Positions 29,255-36,903 of a stretch of DNA of 48,265 nt are shown here, one piece after another; position 1 is the stretch's first letter, and each line of letters opens with the position of its first letter. The position numbers and the translations under genes were made by a program. The stretch covers positions 53,029 to 101,293 of the forward strand of contig PLSM01000044.1 in NCBI GenBank assembly GCA_003165075.1, written 5' to 3'. Source of the stretch: Acidobacteriaceae bacterium (GTDB lineage Bacteria > Acidobacteriota > Terriglobia > Terriglobales > Acidobacteriaceae). The notes beneath the pieces are model-generated. The model searched no databases, was not told the DNA's origin, and worked only from the letters and a program-made list of their open reading frames with translations.

Positions 29255-30526
29255 TTACTGCGGCTGCGCAGGCCCAAGTAGATGAACCTCCTGGAGCGTC
29301 CACCAATATCCTCCACCGGCGGGATTTGATTCGTAATGAGAGCCGTTGGGGCCGTTGGTGAAGTTGGCCGAGTAAGACAGCCACGCCACTTTCCCGTCCT
29401 GACTTATAAACTTCGACGGGAAGTTGACAAAGTAACCTTGCTCGCCAAAGTTCTTCATATAAGTTACCAGTTTCCACGGCCCGCTAACTTGTGACGACTC
29501 CAGGATGTACGTGTCAAACTTTGATATCGTAGTTCCCCCGTCGGTGACTACAAGCAGATACTTCTTCAACGGAGCATCATAGGTCATGGTTACAGAACCC
29601 ATATGATTGTCCCACTTAAGCATGGGCTTGATGGATGCGAAGTTATGGGTCCAGATGGCCTCGCCTCGGCGGTTATAACCGGCGAAGAACTCATATTTCG
29701 CGGCGGTGTCGATGTTATGCGGACTGGGTTTCACGCGGGCCAGGTATATCTCATCTCCTGTAATCCAGCTTAGGTCCGCATCGCGAGGGTTGGGGTCCGG
29801 ATCTGACGAGCCATGCGCGACGAGATAAGCCTTGCCGTCCGGCGAATACTGCATCTCACGGCCAAAGTCGACAACATGCGGAGCACCCATTTTGACTTTG
29901 CCCGCAAAATGATCCGGCTCGGAGAAGAGCGGATGAGCGGGCGTATGACTTGTCTCGTGCCAACTCTTTCCGTAATCCGTCGAGTAGCGAAATCCTACAA
30001 ACGGGCCCAGCACATCCCAGTTCAGATGTTTACCCGGTGTCTCGTGCAGGCAGTAAGTTCCGTAGTACCAGACCCCCTTGTAAGTCAAGTTAGCCGATGG
30101 ATATCTGCCTTCATAGGGTACCGCGCTGGCAGGATAAGTCGCGGCATTCGTAATTTCAAGATGCAGAGGGTCATCGCCGCGAATCGTAGCATAACCGGTC
30201 CTGGGAGCCTGGCCGCCGGAAGATGAGGTTATCCCGTTCACCTCGCCGTCCGTCCATGGTGAATACAGGTTTCCATCCGCCGCCCAGGAGGGATACCAGG
30301 TATCCGCATGACCATATTGCGCATATCTTCCGGTAAACACTATGCCGGTCAGCTCGGTCGACGACTCAAACGGACTGCCCGCGGGGGGCTGCGAAGGCCA
30401 CTGCTTCAGGCCAGCCGCCTCAGAGTTTGCCGGCTGGGTTTGGGCCAGGGCTTGGCGAGTGCATTGCAATCCCGCGAAGGGAATAAGAAGAAAAGCCAAG
30501 GTTGCCAGCACAACGCGATGATTCAT
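29255..30526 (-). CDS. Secreted beta-propeller protein (DUF4185/sialidase-like)
   Basis: A protein of 423 residues from the ATG at 30526, chosen because it gives a good signal peptide (MNHRVVLATLAFLL, cleavage after QALAQ). The frame is open upstream but without similarity. The mature part has a WYPSWAADGNLYSPWTDG opening and a clear Asp-box (STDYGKSW, about residue 180), both seen in five- or six-bladed propellers such as DUF4185 and sialidase-like glycan-processing proteins. The molecular function is unknown. No ribosome-binding site is obvious. Confidence 0.7.
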   Translation of the reverse strand: MNHRVVLATLAFLLIPFAGLQCTRQALAQTQPANSEAAGLKQWPSQPPAGSPFESSTELTGIVFTGRYAQYGHADTWYPSWAADGNLYSPWTDGEVNGITSSSGGQAPRTGYATIRGDDPLHLEITNAATYPASAVPYEGRYPSANLTYKGVWYYGTYCLHETPGKHLNWDVLGPFVGFRYSTDYGKSWHETSHTPAHPLFSEPDHFAGKVKMGAPHVVDFGREMQYSPDGKAYLVAHGSSDPDPNPRDADLSWITGDEIYLARVKPSPHNIDTAAKYEFFAGYNRRGEAIWTHNFASIKPMLKWDNHMGSVTMTYDAPLKKYLLVVTDGGTTISKFDTYILESSQVSGPWKLVTYMKNFGEQGYFVNFPSKFISQDGKVAWLSYSANFTNGPNGSHYESNPAGGGYWWTLQEVHLLGPAQPQ

Positions 30527-30746
30527 GAGCGCACGAGCTTTCTTAAACGAGCCACCACTCCAGGCAGGAAGCGACTGTCGCAAAAAATGATTCCCTGGGG
30601 CAGAATCTCCCGCTGGAAGTCCCGCTTGCCTGCACACTTACCGCGATCCATGGGAGCGCGGCATTTCAGCGTCCAGTCTAACGGATGCGGAGAGCGGATA
30701 AGAGCAGACGTGACACCGCCCTCGGGCGCACCCGCTGCCGCATCCG

Positions 30747-31730
30747 TCAACCGGTAAAGCCCGGCACAAGCGCGGCCTGAACCAGGGCGGCGGCCGCGCT
30801 CTGGGTCTGCAGTTCATCGCCAAAGTCCGCAATCCAATGCACATCCGGTTCGCGGCGAAACCAGGTCAACTGACGCTTGGCATAGTTGCGATGTCCTTGC
30901 TGCGCGGCGACGATTGCGTCCTCTTCGCGCAGAGTCCCCGCGATCACGGCAAGTGCCTGGCGGTAGCCGAGGGAGTCAAGCGTAGTGACCGGCCCATAGC
31001 GGGCCAGCAAGCCTCGCGTCTCTTCGATCAACCCGGCGGCAAACATGGCGGCGGCGCGGCGGTTGAGCCGGTCGTAGAGCGCCTGCCGCGGCGGATTGAG
31101 GCCGATGCGCAGAAGGCGGAAGCCGGTGAGAGGGTCCTTCGCCGAGGCTTTTGAGAGCATCTGCGACAACGGCTCGCGCGTGGCCAGGCAAATCTCAATC
31201 GCACGAATCAGCTTGGGAGTGTCGTTGGCATGGATGCGGGCGGCCGAAGCGGGGTCGAGCCTGCCGAGCAGTCGGTGCAGCCACGCCGCACCGTGGCGCG
31301 CATGGCTACGGCGCAGGCGCCTGCGCAGATCGTCCTGTCGCGCAGGCTCGGCAAACAGTCCCTCGGTGAGTGCGCGCAGGTAGAGGCCGGTTCCTCCGGT
31401 GACAATCGGCAACCGGCCACGCGCCGCAATCTCCTTGAGCGCCGCCCGCGCCCGGCGGCTGTACTCGCCGGCGGTAAAGGGCTGGTTCGGCGGGGCTACA
31501 TCGATGAGATGATGGGGCAGGCGTGCCCGCTCTTCGGCAGTGGGCTTGGCCGTGCCCAGGTCCATGCCGCGATAAACGGCTACCGAGTCGCAACTGACGA
31601 TCTCCCCGCCAAACCGCTCGCCGAGGTTGAGCGAGAGCGCGGTTTTGCCGCTGCCTGTGGGACCGAGCAGCAACACAGCAAGGGGCTGCGTTTCTGCGCA
31701 TCTGCCGTTTGCCGTGGGCTCCGTGCTCAT
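30747..31730 (-). CDS. miaA: tRNA dimethylallyltransferase
   Basis: A 327-residue enzyme that adds the isopentenyl group to A37 of tRNAs reading UNN codons. The P-loop GPTGSGKT is at residues 23-30, followed by the substrate motif SCDSVAVYRGMDLGTAKP and the TGGTGLYLRAL loop. The C-terminal basic segment NYAKRQLTWFRR contacts tRNA. The start at 31730 overlaps the stop of the small upstream membrane protein gene (ATGA), which supports this start over the in-frame upstream alternative at 31787. Confidence 0.95.
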   Translation of the reverse strand: MSTEPTANGRCAETQPLAVLLLGPTGSGKTALSLNLGERFGGEIVSCDSVAVYRGMDLGTAKPTAEERARLPHHLIDVAPPNQPFTAGEYSRRARAALKEIAARGRLPIVTGGTGLYLRALTEGLFAEPARQDDLRRRLRRSHARHGAAWLHRLLGRLDPASAARIHANDTPKLIRAIEICLATREPLSQMLSKASAKDPLTGFRLLRIGLNPPRQALYDRLNRRAAAMFAAGLIEETRGLLARYGPVTTLDSLGYRQALAVIAGTLREEDAIVAAQQGHRNYAKRQLTWFRREPDVHWIADFGDELQTQSAAAALVQAALVPGFTG

Positions 31731-31915
31731 GGCCTCCACCAGCCCGTGGGGAAAATCCACTTTGGATTGGTATGGAATAGCCACCACGCCAGGATGGCCG
31801 ACGCCAGTAGAAGAAGCCCAAATACCTGGTTGCGCCGGTAATCGTGCCGCTGCTGTTCGCGCCGCTCCTGCTCGGCCACCTGTTCGCGATAGGGTTTAAT
31901 GCGGCTTTCGGTCAT
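31727..31915 (-). CDS. Small single-span membrane protein coupled to miaA
   Basis: A 62-residue protein: a charged N-terminal helix rich in Glu/Arg (YREQVAEQERREQQRHDYRR), one hydrophobic segment (about residues 31-47, VFGLLLLASAILAWWLF), and a Trp/Pro-rich end (NPKWIFPTGWWRP). Its stop codon overlaps the miaA start by 4 bases, the usual sign of translational coupling, which makes a chance frame unlikely. The function is unknown. Confidence 0.65.
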   Translation of the reverse strand: MTESRIKPYREQVAEQERREQQRHDYRRNQVFGLLLLASAILAWWLFHTNPKWIFPTGWWRP

Positions 31916-32062
31916 GGCGCGTCTTCAGAACCGGTTCAGGCGCATGAAGATGCCGGTCCACGCACAAGTATAGGGGAGTGGCGCTGCTCCGATTGCGAAG
32001 CGCGCGGTTTGACATCCCACCCCCGGTTTGCTCAGATAACCTGTCGGGGGGAAGCAAAACCA

Positions 32063-33340
32063 ATGAAAGTTCTGATCCTGGGTTCAGGGGGGCGCGAACA
32101 TGCGCTGGCCTGGGCGGTAAAACGCAGCGAGCGGGTCACAGAGGTGGTGTGCGCGCCGGGCAACGGCGGCATCGCGCAGATTGCCCGCTGCGTTGCAGTG
32201 GACCTGAAGGACCTGGACGCCATGGTTCGTCTTGCCGAGGCGGAGCAGCCCGGCCTGACCATCGTGGGACCGGAACTGCCCCTGTCGCTGGGCATTGTAG
32301 ACGCGCTGCGGGAGCGTGGTTTGCGCGTCTTTGGACCCACGCGCGACGCGGCGCGGCTGGAATCGAGCAAAGGGTTTGCCAAGCAATTCATGAAGCGCAA
32401 CCAGATTCCCACCGGCAACTACGCGGTGTGCACCAGCTCAGCCGAGTTTGAAAAGGCCATCGAGTTTTTCCATCCGCCCATCGTGGTTAAGGCCGACGGG
32501 CTGGCCGCGGGCAAGGGAGTGATCATTTGCGCGTCGCGCAACACGGCTATCGAGGCCGCTCACGGTTTGTTCAGTGGCGCGCTGCTGGGCGCGGCCGAGC
32601 AGCAGGTGGTGATCGAGGAATTCCTGGAAGGCGAGGAAATCAGCTTTCTGTGCCTGACCGACGGCAAGCACGTGGCGCCGCTGGCCCCCGCGCAGGACCA
32701 CAAGCGCATCGGCGAGGGCGACACTGGACCCAACACCGGCGGCATGGGCGTCTACTCCACCGACGCAATGCTCGATCCCGGCATGACGGAGTGGGTTCTG
32801 CGCCACATTGCCGAACCCACAGTGCGCGCCATGGCGGAGGAAGGCACTCCCTTTACAGGCGTGCTCTACTGCGGGCTGATGATGACCGCGCGCGGCCCCG
32901 AGGTGTTGGAGTACAACGCCCGCTTCGGCGATCCTGAGACTCAGGCCATCCTGCTGCGGCTGGAAAGCGACCTGATGGACGCGCTGGAGGCCTGCGTGGA
33001 CGGACGGCTGGCGGAAACGGAGCTGCGCTGGAGCCACGGCGCCTCGGCCTGCGTGGTGGCCAGCTCGTCCGGATACCCCGGCAGCTACAAGACAGGGTTT
33101 CCCATCAGCGGACTGGGCGCCGCCGCCCACGTTCCTGGGGTGGAGATCTTCCACTCCGGTACAGCACGGCTGGGCAGCCAGCTTGTGACCGCAGGTGGCC
33201 GCGTTCTGGGCGTCACCGCGACCGGCGACTCGCTGGATGAGGCGCTGGCCCGCGCCTATGAGGCACTGGTCAAAATTCAGTTTGAAGGCATCTACTATCG
33301 TCGCGATATCGGCCATCGGGCATTGGGGAGGAAACCATGA
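32063..33340 (+). CDS. purD: Phosphoribosylamine-glycine ligase (GARS)
   Basis: A 425-residue ATP-grasp enzyme making glycinamide ribonucleotide, the second step of purine synthesis. It starts MKVLILGSGGREHALAW at the ATG at 32063, with a GGGGGGAAG string about nine bases upstream. Further marks are IVGPELPLSLGIVD, KADGLAAGKGVIIC (ATP-grasp Lys), PAQDHKRIGEGDTGPNTGGM, and EYNARFGDPETQ with the Mg-binding Glu and Asn. The in-frame extension to 31844 has no similarity. The stop overlaps the dinB-family gene start by 4 bases. Confidence 0.95.
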   Translation: MKVLILGSGGREHALAWAVKRSERVTEVVCAPGNGGIAQIARCVAVDLKDLDAMVRLAEAEQPGLTIVGPELPLSLGIVDALRERGLRVFGPTRDAARLESSKGFAKQFMKRNQIPTGNYAVCTSSAEFEKAIEFFHPPIVVKADGLAAGKGVIICASRNTAIEAAHGLFSGALLGAAEQQVVIEEFLEGEEISFLCLTDGKHVAPLAPAQDHKRIGEGDTGPNTGGMGVYSTDAMLDPGMTEWVLRHIAEPTVRAMAEEGTPFTGVLYCGLMMTARGPEVLEYNARFGDPETQAILLRLESDLMDALEACVDGRLAETELRWSHGASACVVASSSGYPGSYKTGFPISGLGAAAHVPGVEIFHSGTARLGSQLVTAGGRVLGVTATGDSLDEALARAYEALVKIQFEGIYYRRDIGHRALGRKP

Positions 33341-33834
33341 CAACCGCTATTTCGCTTGAAGAACTGCTGGCTTGGAATCGGGAGTCTTCCAACTTCTGGA
33401 AGCTGCACCTTGATGCCAACCCAGCGCTGCTCCAACTGCCCTGCGGTATCGGGGGCACGGCCAATGTGCAGGAGTTCGTGCGCCACATCTGGGGAGTGGA
33501 ACTCCGCTGGAGTCAGCGCCTGGCTGGCCGGCCCGAGATGCCCCGCGAAGAGATGCCTTCCGGCCCGTTGCCAGCGCTCTTCGAATTGCATCTGAAGGCG
33601 GTGGCAATCTTCAGCGACTTGCTGGCCACTCCAGAAGCAAGCTGGGACAGCCCATTCGTTCTGAATTTCGATTGGATTCCGCCGGAACACCGCACCGTCT
33701 CACGCCGCAAGGTCTTGGCGCATGCGCTCTTCCACAGCCAGCGCCACTGGGCACAATTGGCCACACTGGTCCGCGCGGCCGGGTTCCCATCGGGATTTAA
33801 AGGGGACCTGCTCTTCAGCTCTGCATTACGCTAG
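33337..33834 (+). CDS. DinB/YfiT family putative metal-dependent protein
   Basis: A 165-residue four-helix-bundle protein of the DinB superfamily. The metal ligands expected for this fold are visible: His50 (FVRHIW), His133 and His137 (HSQRH). Members include mycothiol- and bacillithiol-linked transferases and many of unknown function. It is coupled to purD by a 4-base overlap. The last 20 bases overlap the 3' end of the convergent zinc-ribbon gene. Confidence 0.82.
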   Translation: MTTAISLEELLAWNRESSNFWKLHLDANPALLQLPCGIGGTANVQEFVRHIWGVELRWSQRLAGRPEMPREEMPSGPLPALFELHLKAVAIFSDLLATPEASWDSPFVLNFDWIPPEHRTVSRRKVLAHALFHSQRHWAQLATLVRAAGFPSGFKGDLLFSSALR

Positions 33835-34126
33835 AAGGAGGCGCAACAACCGGCTTCGCCTGCTTTTGGAAGCAGGACCGGCAGAGCACCGGCCTGCCCT
33901 GGGTGGGCTTGAAGGGAACCGTGGTCTCCGCGCCGCACTCCGAACACGTGGTGCGCGTCTCCGACCGAACTCGCCCGCCTCCGCTCACACGCTTCGCCTT
34001 GCACTGTTTGCAGCGCTTTGGGTCGTTCTTGAATTGCTTGTCGTGGAAAAATAGCTGCTCGCCGGACGTGAAAACGAATTCGGCGCCGCAATCAATACAC
34101 TTCAACACTCTGTCGGTAAATTCCAT
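33815..34126 (-). CDS. Double zinc-ribbon protein
   Basis: A 103-residue protein with four CxxC pairs (Cys10/13, 39/42, 61/64, 82/85), enough for two zinc ribbons. The first half (LKCIDCGAEFVFTSGEQLFF, then KRCKQCKAKR) matches the probable zinc-ribbon (zf-trcl) type, and the second half is a short CxxC/CxxC ribbon with TTCSECGAETTVPF. The ATG at 34126 is preferred because GGGGGAAG lies seven bases upstream and the domain begins at once. It is probably a nucleic-acid- or ribosome-associated protein. Its 3' end overlaps the convergent DinB-family gene by 20 bases, and the structured region at 34265-34432 lies in its upstream sequence. Confidence 0.78.
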   Translation of the reverse strand: MEFTDRVLKCIDCGAEFVFTSGEQLFFHDKQFKNDPKRCKQCKAKRVSGGGRVRSETRTTCSECGAETTVPFKPTQGRPVLCRSCFQKQAKPVVAPPSSVMQS

Positions 34127-34554
34127 GGCCGGCTTCCCCCGAAGAGGGAAAAACGCTGACATCGGCCTTCAACATGAGAGCTCTGCCGGTCCCGTCTCCC
34201 TAGTCTTCGTGCTGCTTTCAATAACCAGGGCCCGGGCCGCGACAAGGACAGCGGCAAATTGTTTGTCTGCCCGCAGCAGCGGGCGGACTACGTTCACCCT
34301 GCCACGCTGCATCCTGGCAGGTCAATCAAGGCAAAACAGCGAATCGTGACGAGCCACCTTGCTCTTAGCAATCTTTCTGGCGCCGCCTGTCGTTGTATCC
34401 GCAGGCGCCGCCGGGGCGGCTGTCACGATTCGGTTGAAACAGAGCGAAAGCAGAGTAGATTCACCCCCGCCTGCAATTCCTTGAAGCGGCTCTTCCCTCA
34501 AGAAGAAGTCACCTCGAATACACACCGCGAAAGCATTCTACTCCGGTTTCTGCC
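34127..34554. other. Gap between rpsU and the zinc-ribbon gene, structured
   Basis: No gene is supported. The middle (34265-34432) is the stem cluster described separately. The 122 bases next to rpsU contain only a weak CTTGA/TCAAG dyad near 34482-34504. Short open frames on both strands here lack similarity and ribosome-binding sites. Confidence 0.5.
34265..34432. ncRNA. Candidate structured RNA or element: two hairpins and a three-way junction
   Basis: Hairpin A: GTCTGCCCGC (34265-34274) pairs with GCGGGCGGAC (34279-34288) over an AGCA loop; one pair is a G-U if read on the plus strand. Hairpin B: CCTGCCA (34298-34304) pairs with TGGCAGG (34315-34321). Compound fold: CGAATCGTGAC (34340-34350) pairs perfectly with GTCACGATTCG (34422-34432), extended after one bulge by AGCC/GGCT (34352-34355 with 34418-34421). 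This encloses hairpin TTGCT-CTT-AGCAA (34359-34371) and a long GC hairpin (34379-34389 with 34402-34412, 10 of 11 paired). The result is a three-way junction. The direction of transcription is unclear. It follows rpsU and precedes the zinc-ribbon gene on the minus strand. An untranscribed repeat or a terminator complex is the alternative. Confidence 0.4.
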
Positions 34555-34752
34555 CTAGTCCTGCTCTTTGCGAGCTTTCTTGCGATTCCGCTTGCGCGCT
34601 AATGCCGCTTTCACGCGGCGCTTCTCACCGGGCTTCAGGTAGTAGGAGTGACGCTTGACTTCCTTGATGATGTCCTCCTGCTGTACCTTCCGCTTGAACC
34701 GGCGCAGCGCATTTTCGAGCGGCTCGCCTTCCTGTATGCGAACCTCTGCCAA
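34555..34752 (-). CDS. rpsU: 30S ribosomal protein S21
   Basis: A 65-residue basic protein of the small ribosomal subunit. The sequence EGEPLENALRRFKRKV, then EDIIKEVKRHSYYLKPGEKR and the Arg/Lys-rich tail are diagnostic. The start codon is TTG (34750-34752), giving the usual MAEVRIQ N-terminus; GGAGG lies about ten bases upstream, and no ATG or GTG start would keep the conserved N-terminus. A TTG start on a ribosomal protein gene suggests tuned, modest translation. Confidence 0.95.
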   Translation of the reverse strand: MAEVRIQEGEPLENALRRFKRKVQQEDIIKEVKRHSYYLKPGEKRRVKAALARKRNRKKARKEQD

Positions 34753-35008
34753 AAGAATCCCACCTCCAAACCTGCCAAGGGGCTCTTTAATGATACTGGA
34801 ATTCTTGAACGTAGGGCGAATCGCAGCCCCATTATCCCCCTCAAAGTAGTCGTTTCCCAGCCCAAATTGATTTGTCGCACGTTCATTTTCCCGGATTGGG
34901 TCGATTTGTCGCTTCTTTCAGCATCACCAAGGGCTGGAATCGGGCGCGTTGGGGGGCTGTCTCCCGCCTTCGGTTGTGCTTTAAACTTGCCCCTGAGGTC
35001 TCGATTTC

Positions 35009-35527
35009 ATGATCCGCAGCTACCAGGGTCATCTTCCCCGGATTCCCGCCAGTTGCTACGTCGATCCATCCGCCCAGGTCATCGGCGACGTCACCCTCGG
35101 GGAGCGCTCCTCGGTGTGGATGAACGCGGTTTTGCGCGGCGACGTGCATTCCATTCGTGTGGGCGCGCACTCCAACGTTCAGGACTGTTGTGTGCTCCAC
35201 GGCCAGCGCAACCTCTACCCGGTCATCGTGGGCGACTGGGTCACCATCGGCCACAACGCCACCGTGCATGGGTGTGTGGTCGAGGACATGGTTGTGATCG
35301 GCATCGGCGCCACCATTCTGAACCACAGCCGCATCGGCGAGGGCTGCATTATCGCCGCCGGCTCGGTGGTCCCAGAGCACACCCAAGTGCCGCCACGTAC
35401 GCTCTGGGCTGGCGTCCCCGCCAAACTGCGCCGCGAACTGGACGACAAAGACCGTGCCCTGATCCTCGAATATGCACAAAATTACCTGGACTACACGGAT
35501 ATTTATCTGAAAGAGGTTGTCGCCTAG
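35009..35527 (+). CDS. Gamma carbonic anhydrase family protein
   Basis: A 172-residue left-handed beta-helix protein. The hexapeptide repeats run from about residue 18 to 135 and the end is helical. Zinc ligands of the gamma class are present: His64 (VLHG), His82 and His87 (GHNATVHG), with the conserved Arg43/Asp45 pair in LRGDVH. It may hydrate CO2 or be a YrdA/PaaY-type thioesterase-like protein; sequence alone does not separate these. GAGG lies about nine bases before the ATG. It converges with the aldo/keto reductase gene with 2 bases between stops. Confidence 0.9.
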   Translation: MIRSYQGHLPRIPASCYVDPSAQVIGDVTLGERSSVWMNAVLRGDVHSIRVGAHSNVQDCCVLHGQRNLYPVIVGDWVTIGHNATVHGCVVEDMVVIGIGATILNHSRIGEGCIIAAGSVVPEHTQVPPRTLWAGVPAKLRRELDDKDRALILEYAQNYLDYTDIYLKEVVA

Positions 35528-35529
35528 GC

Positions 35530-36558
35530 TTACACCGGCGACGGGTTCCGCTCACCGTTCTGTCGCTGGTGCCAATAGGGATAAGCCAACTGGGTGGCGC
35601 TGGCCTTGTCCAGTGTGGCCACCTGGTCTGCGGTCAGGTTCCAGCCCACCGCACCCAGATTCTGCCGCAACTGCTGCTCGTTCCTTGCTCCGATAATCAG
35701 CGACGCAACAGTTGGCCGCTGCAGCAGCCAGTTCAGCGCCACCTGGGGAACGGTCTTGCCGGTTTCTGCCGCTACAACGTCCAGCGCGTCCACCACCTTG
35801 TAGAGGTGTTCGTCCGCCACCGGGGGTCCGAAGTCAGCGGTTTTGTGCAGGCGGCTCACCTTGGGCAGCGGTTGGCCGCGGCGAATCTTGCCCGTCAGGC
35901 GGCCCCAGCCCAGCGGACTCCACACCAGGGCGCCCACCTTCTGGTCCAGACCCAGCGGCATCAGTTCCCACTCGTAATCGCGCCCTATGAGCGAGTAGTG
36001 GACCTGGTGGGCCACAAACCGTGTCCAGCCGTAGCGGTCGGCCACGGCCAGGGACTTCATCAGGTGCCAGCCGGAGAAATTCGACGCCGCAATGTAGCGC
36101 ACCTTGCCCTCGCGGACGAACGTGTGCAGCGTGTCCTGCACCTCGTCGATGGGGGTTTGCGCGTCGAAGCCGTGCATGTGGTAGATGTCAACGTAGTCGG
36201 TGCCCAGGCGCCGCAAACTGCCTTCGAGCGAGCGGCGCAGGTGGTAGCGCGAGGAACCTGCATCGTTGGGTCCGTCACCCAGCCGGAAGGTTGCCTTGGT
36301 GGAGATCAGCGCCCGGTCGCGCTTGCCTTTGAGAGCCTTGCCCAGCACCTCTTCCGAGCGGCCATCGGAATAGACATCGGCTGTGTCAAACAAGTTGACC
36401 CCGGCCTCGAGACAGATATCGACAATCCGCCGAGCCTCGGCAGCGTCCGCCGTCGCGCCCCATGCCTTGAAGAAATCGCTGCCCGCGCCAAACGTACCGG
36501 CGCCAAAACTGAGAACTGGAACTTTGAGGCCAGAGCCTCCAAGAAGACGGTAATCCAT
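35530..36558 (-). CDS. Aldo/keto reductase
   Basis: A 342-residue NADPH-dependent TIM-barrel oxidoreductase. The catalytic tetrad is complete: Asp58 and Tyr63 (NLFDTADVYSDG), Lys88 (ISTKATF) and His129 (DIYHMHGFD). The C-terminal GARNEQQLRQNLGAVGW is the NADP-binding end of the AKR fold. The ATG at 36558 gives the typical MDYRLLGGSGLKVPVLSFG start. The frame stays open about 100 codons upstream, but that part has no similarity and no ribosome-binding site. The substrate is unknown. Confidence 0.92.
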   Translation of the reverse strand: MDYRLLGGSGLKVPVLSFGAGTFGAGSDFFKAWGATADAAEARRIVDICLEAGVNLFDTADVYSDGRSEEVLGKALKGKRDRALISTKATFRLGDGPNDAGSSRYHLRRSLEGSLRRLGTDYVDIYHMHGFDAQTPIDEVQDTLHTFVREGKVRYIAASNFSGWHLMKSLAVADRYGWTRFVAHQVHYSLIGRDYEWELMPLGLDQKVGALVWSPLGWGRLTGKIRRGQPLPKVSRLHKTADFGPPVADEHLYKVVDALDVVAAETGKTVPQVALNWLLQRPTVASLIIGARNEQQLRQNLGAVGWNLTADQVATLDKASATQLAYPYWHQRQNGERNPSPV

Positions 36559-36903
36559 GCCAATTTGGATGCGGCACTCCCGTTGCAGGGTGCAAAAGCA
36601 ACGCAGTGGCGCACTTGGACACAAATCGCCCTCCATCTGCCGGCTTGGTCTACCGGCAGGCAGGGGCGTGTGTGGAGGCGTAGATCGATGCCTGGTGCAG
36701 AACGCCCGAGACTTACTTCTGTTCTGCGTCCTTGGCCATCTGTTCGTGTTGGCGAGCGAGTTCAGCAGCCTGGCGGCTGGCAACCAGCTCAGAGTGAAGC
36801 CCCAATCCTGGCCCGGGTATGAAACAGGTGCATAGCTGACTTCCCGATGGGGCAAGGATGATTATTGATCTCCCACGGGCCGACCACCGTTCAAGTTCCA
36901 GTC
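36559..36903. other. Intergenic region with a possible coding remnant
   Basis: No intact gene is supported. On the minus strand, 36713 to about 36790 reads as an amphipathic helix (HSELVASRQAAELARQHEQM, then AKDAEQK and a TAA stop at 36713-36715). It is preceded in another frame by SYAPVSYPGQDWGF. This looks like the 3' end of a gene broken by a frameshift, but no family could be named. Confidence 0.3.

Noticed and set aside
34322..34525. 67-codon minus-strand frame downstream of rpsU
   Set aside because: It overlaps the stem cluster and has no family resemblance. Its apparent protein-like end is better explained by the paired DNA.
34648..36822. Very long plus-strand open frame (over 700 codons)
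   Set aside because: It runs antisense to rpsU and the aldo/keto reductase and out of frame through the carbonic anhydrase gene, all clearly real. It is a product of high GC codon bias.
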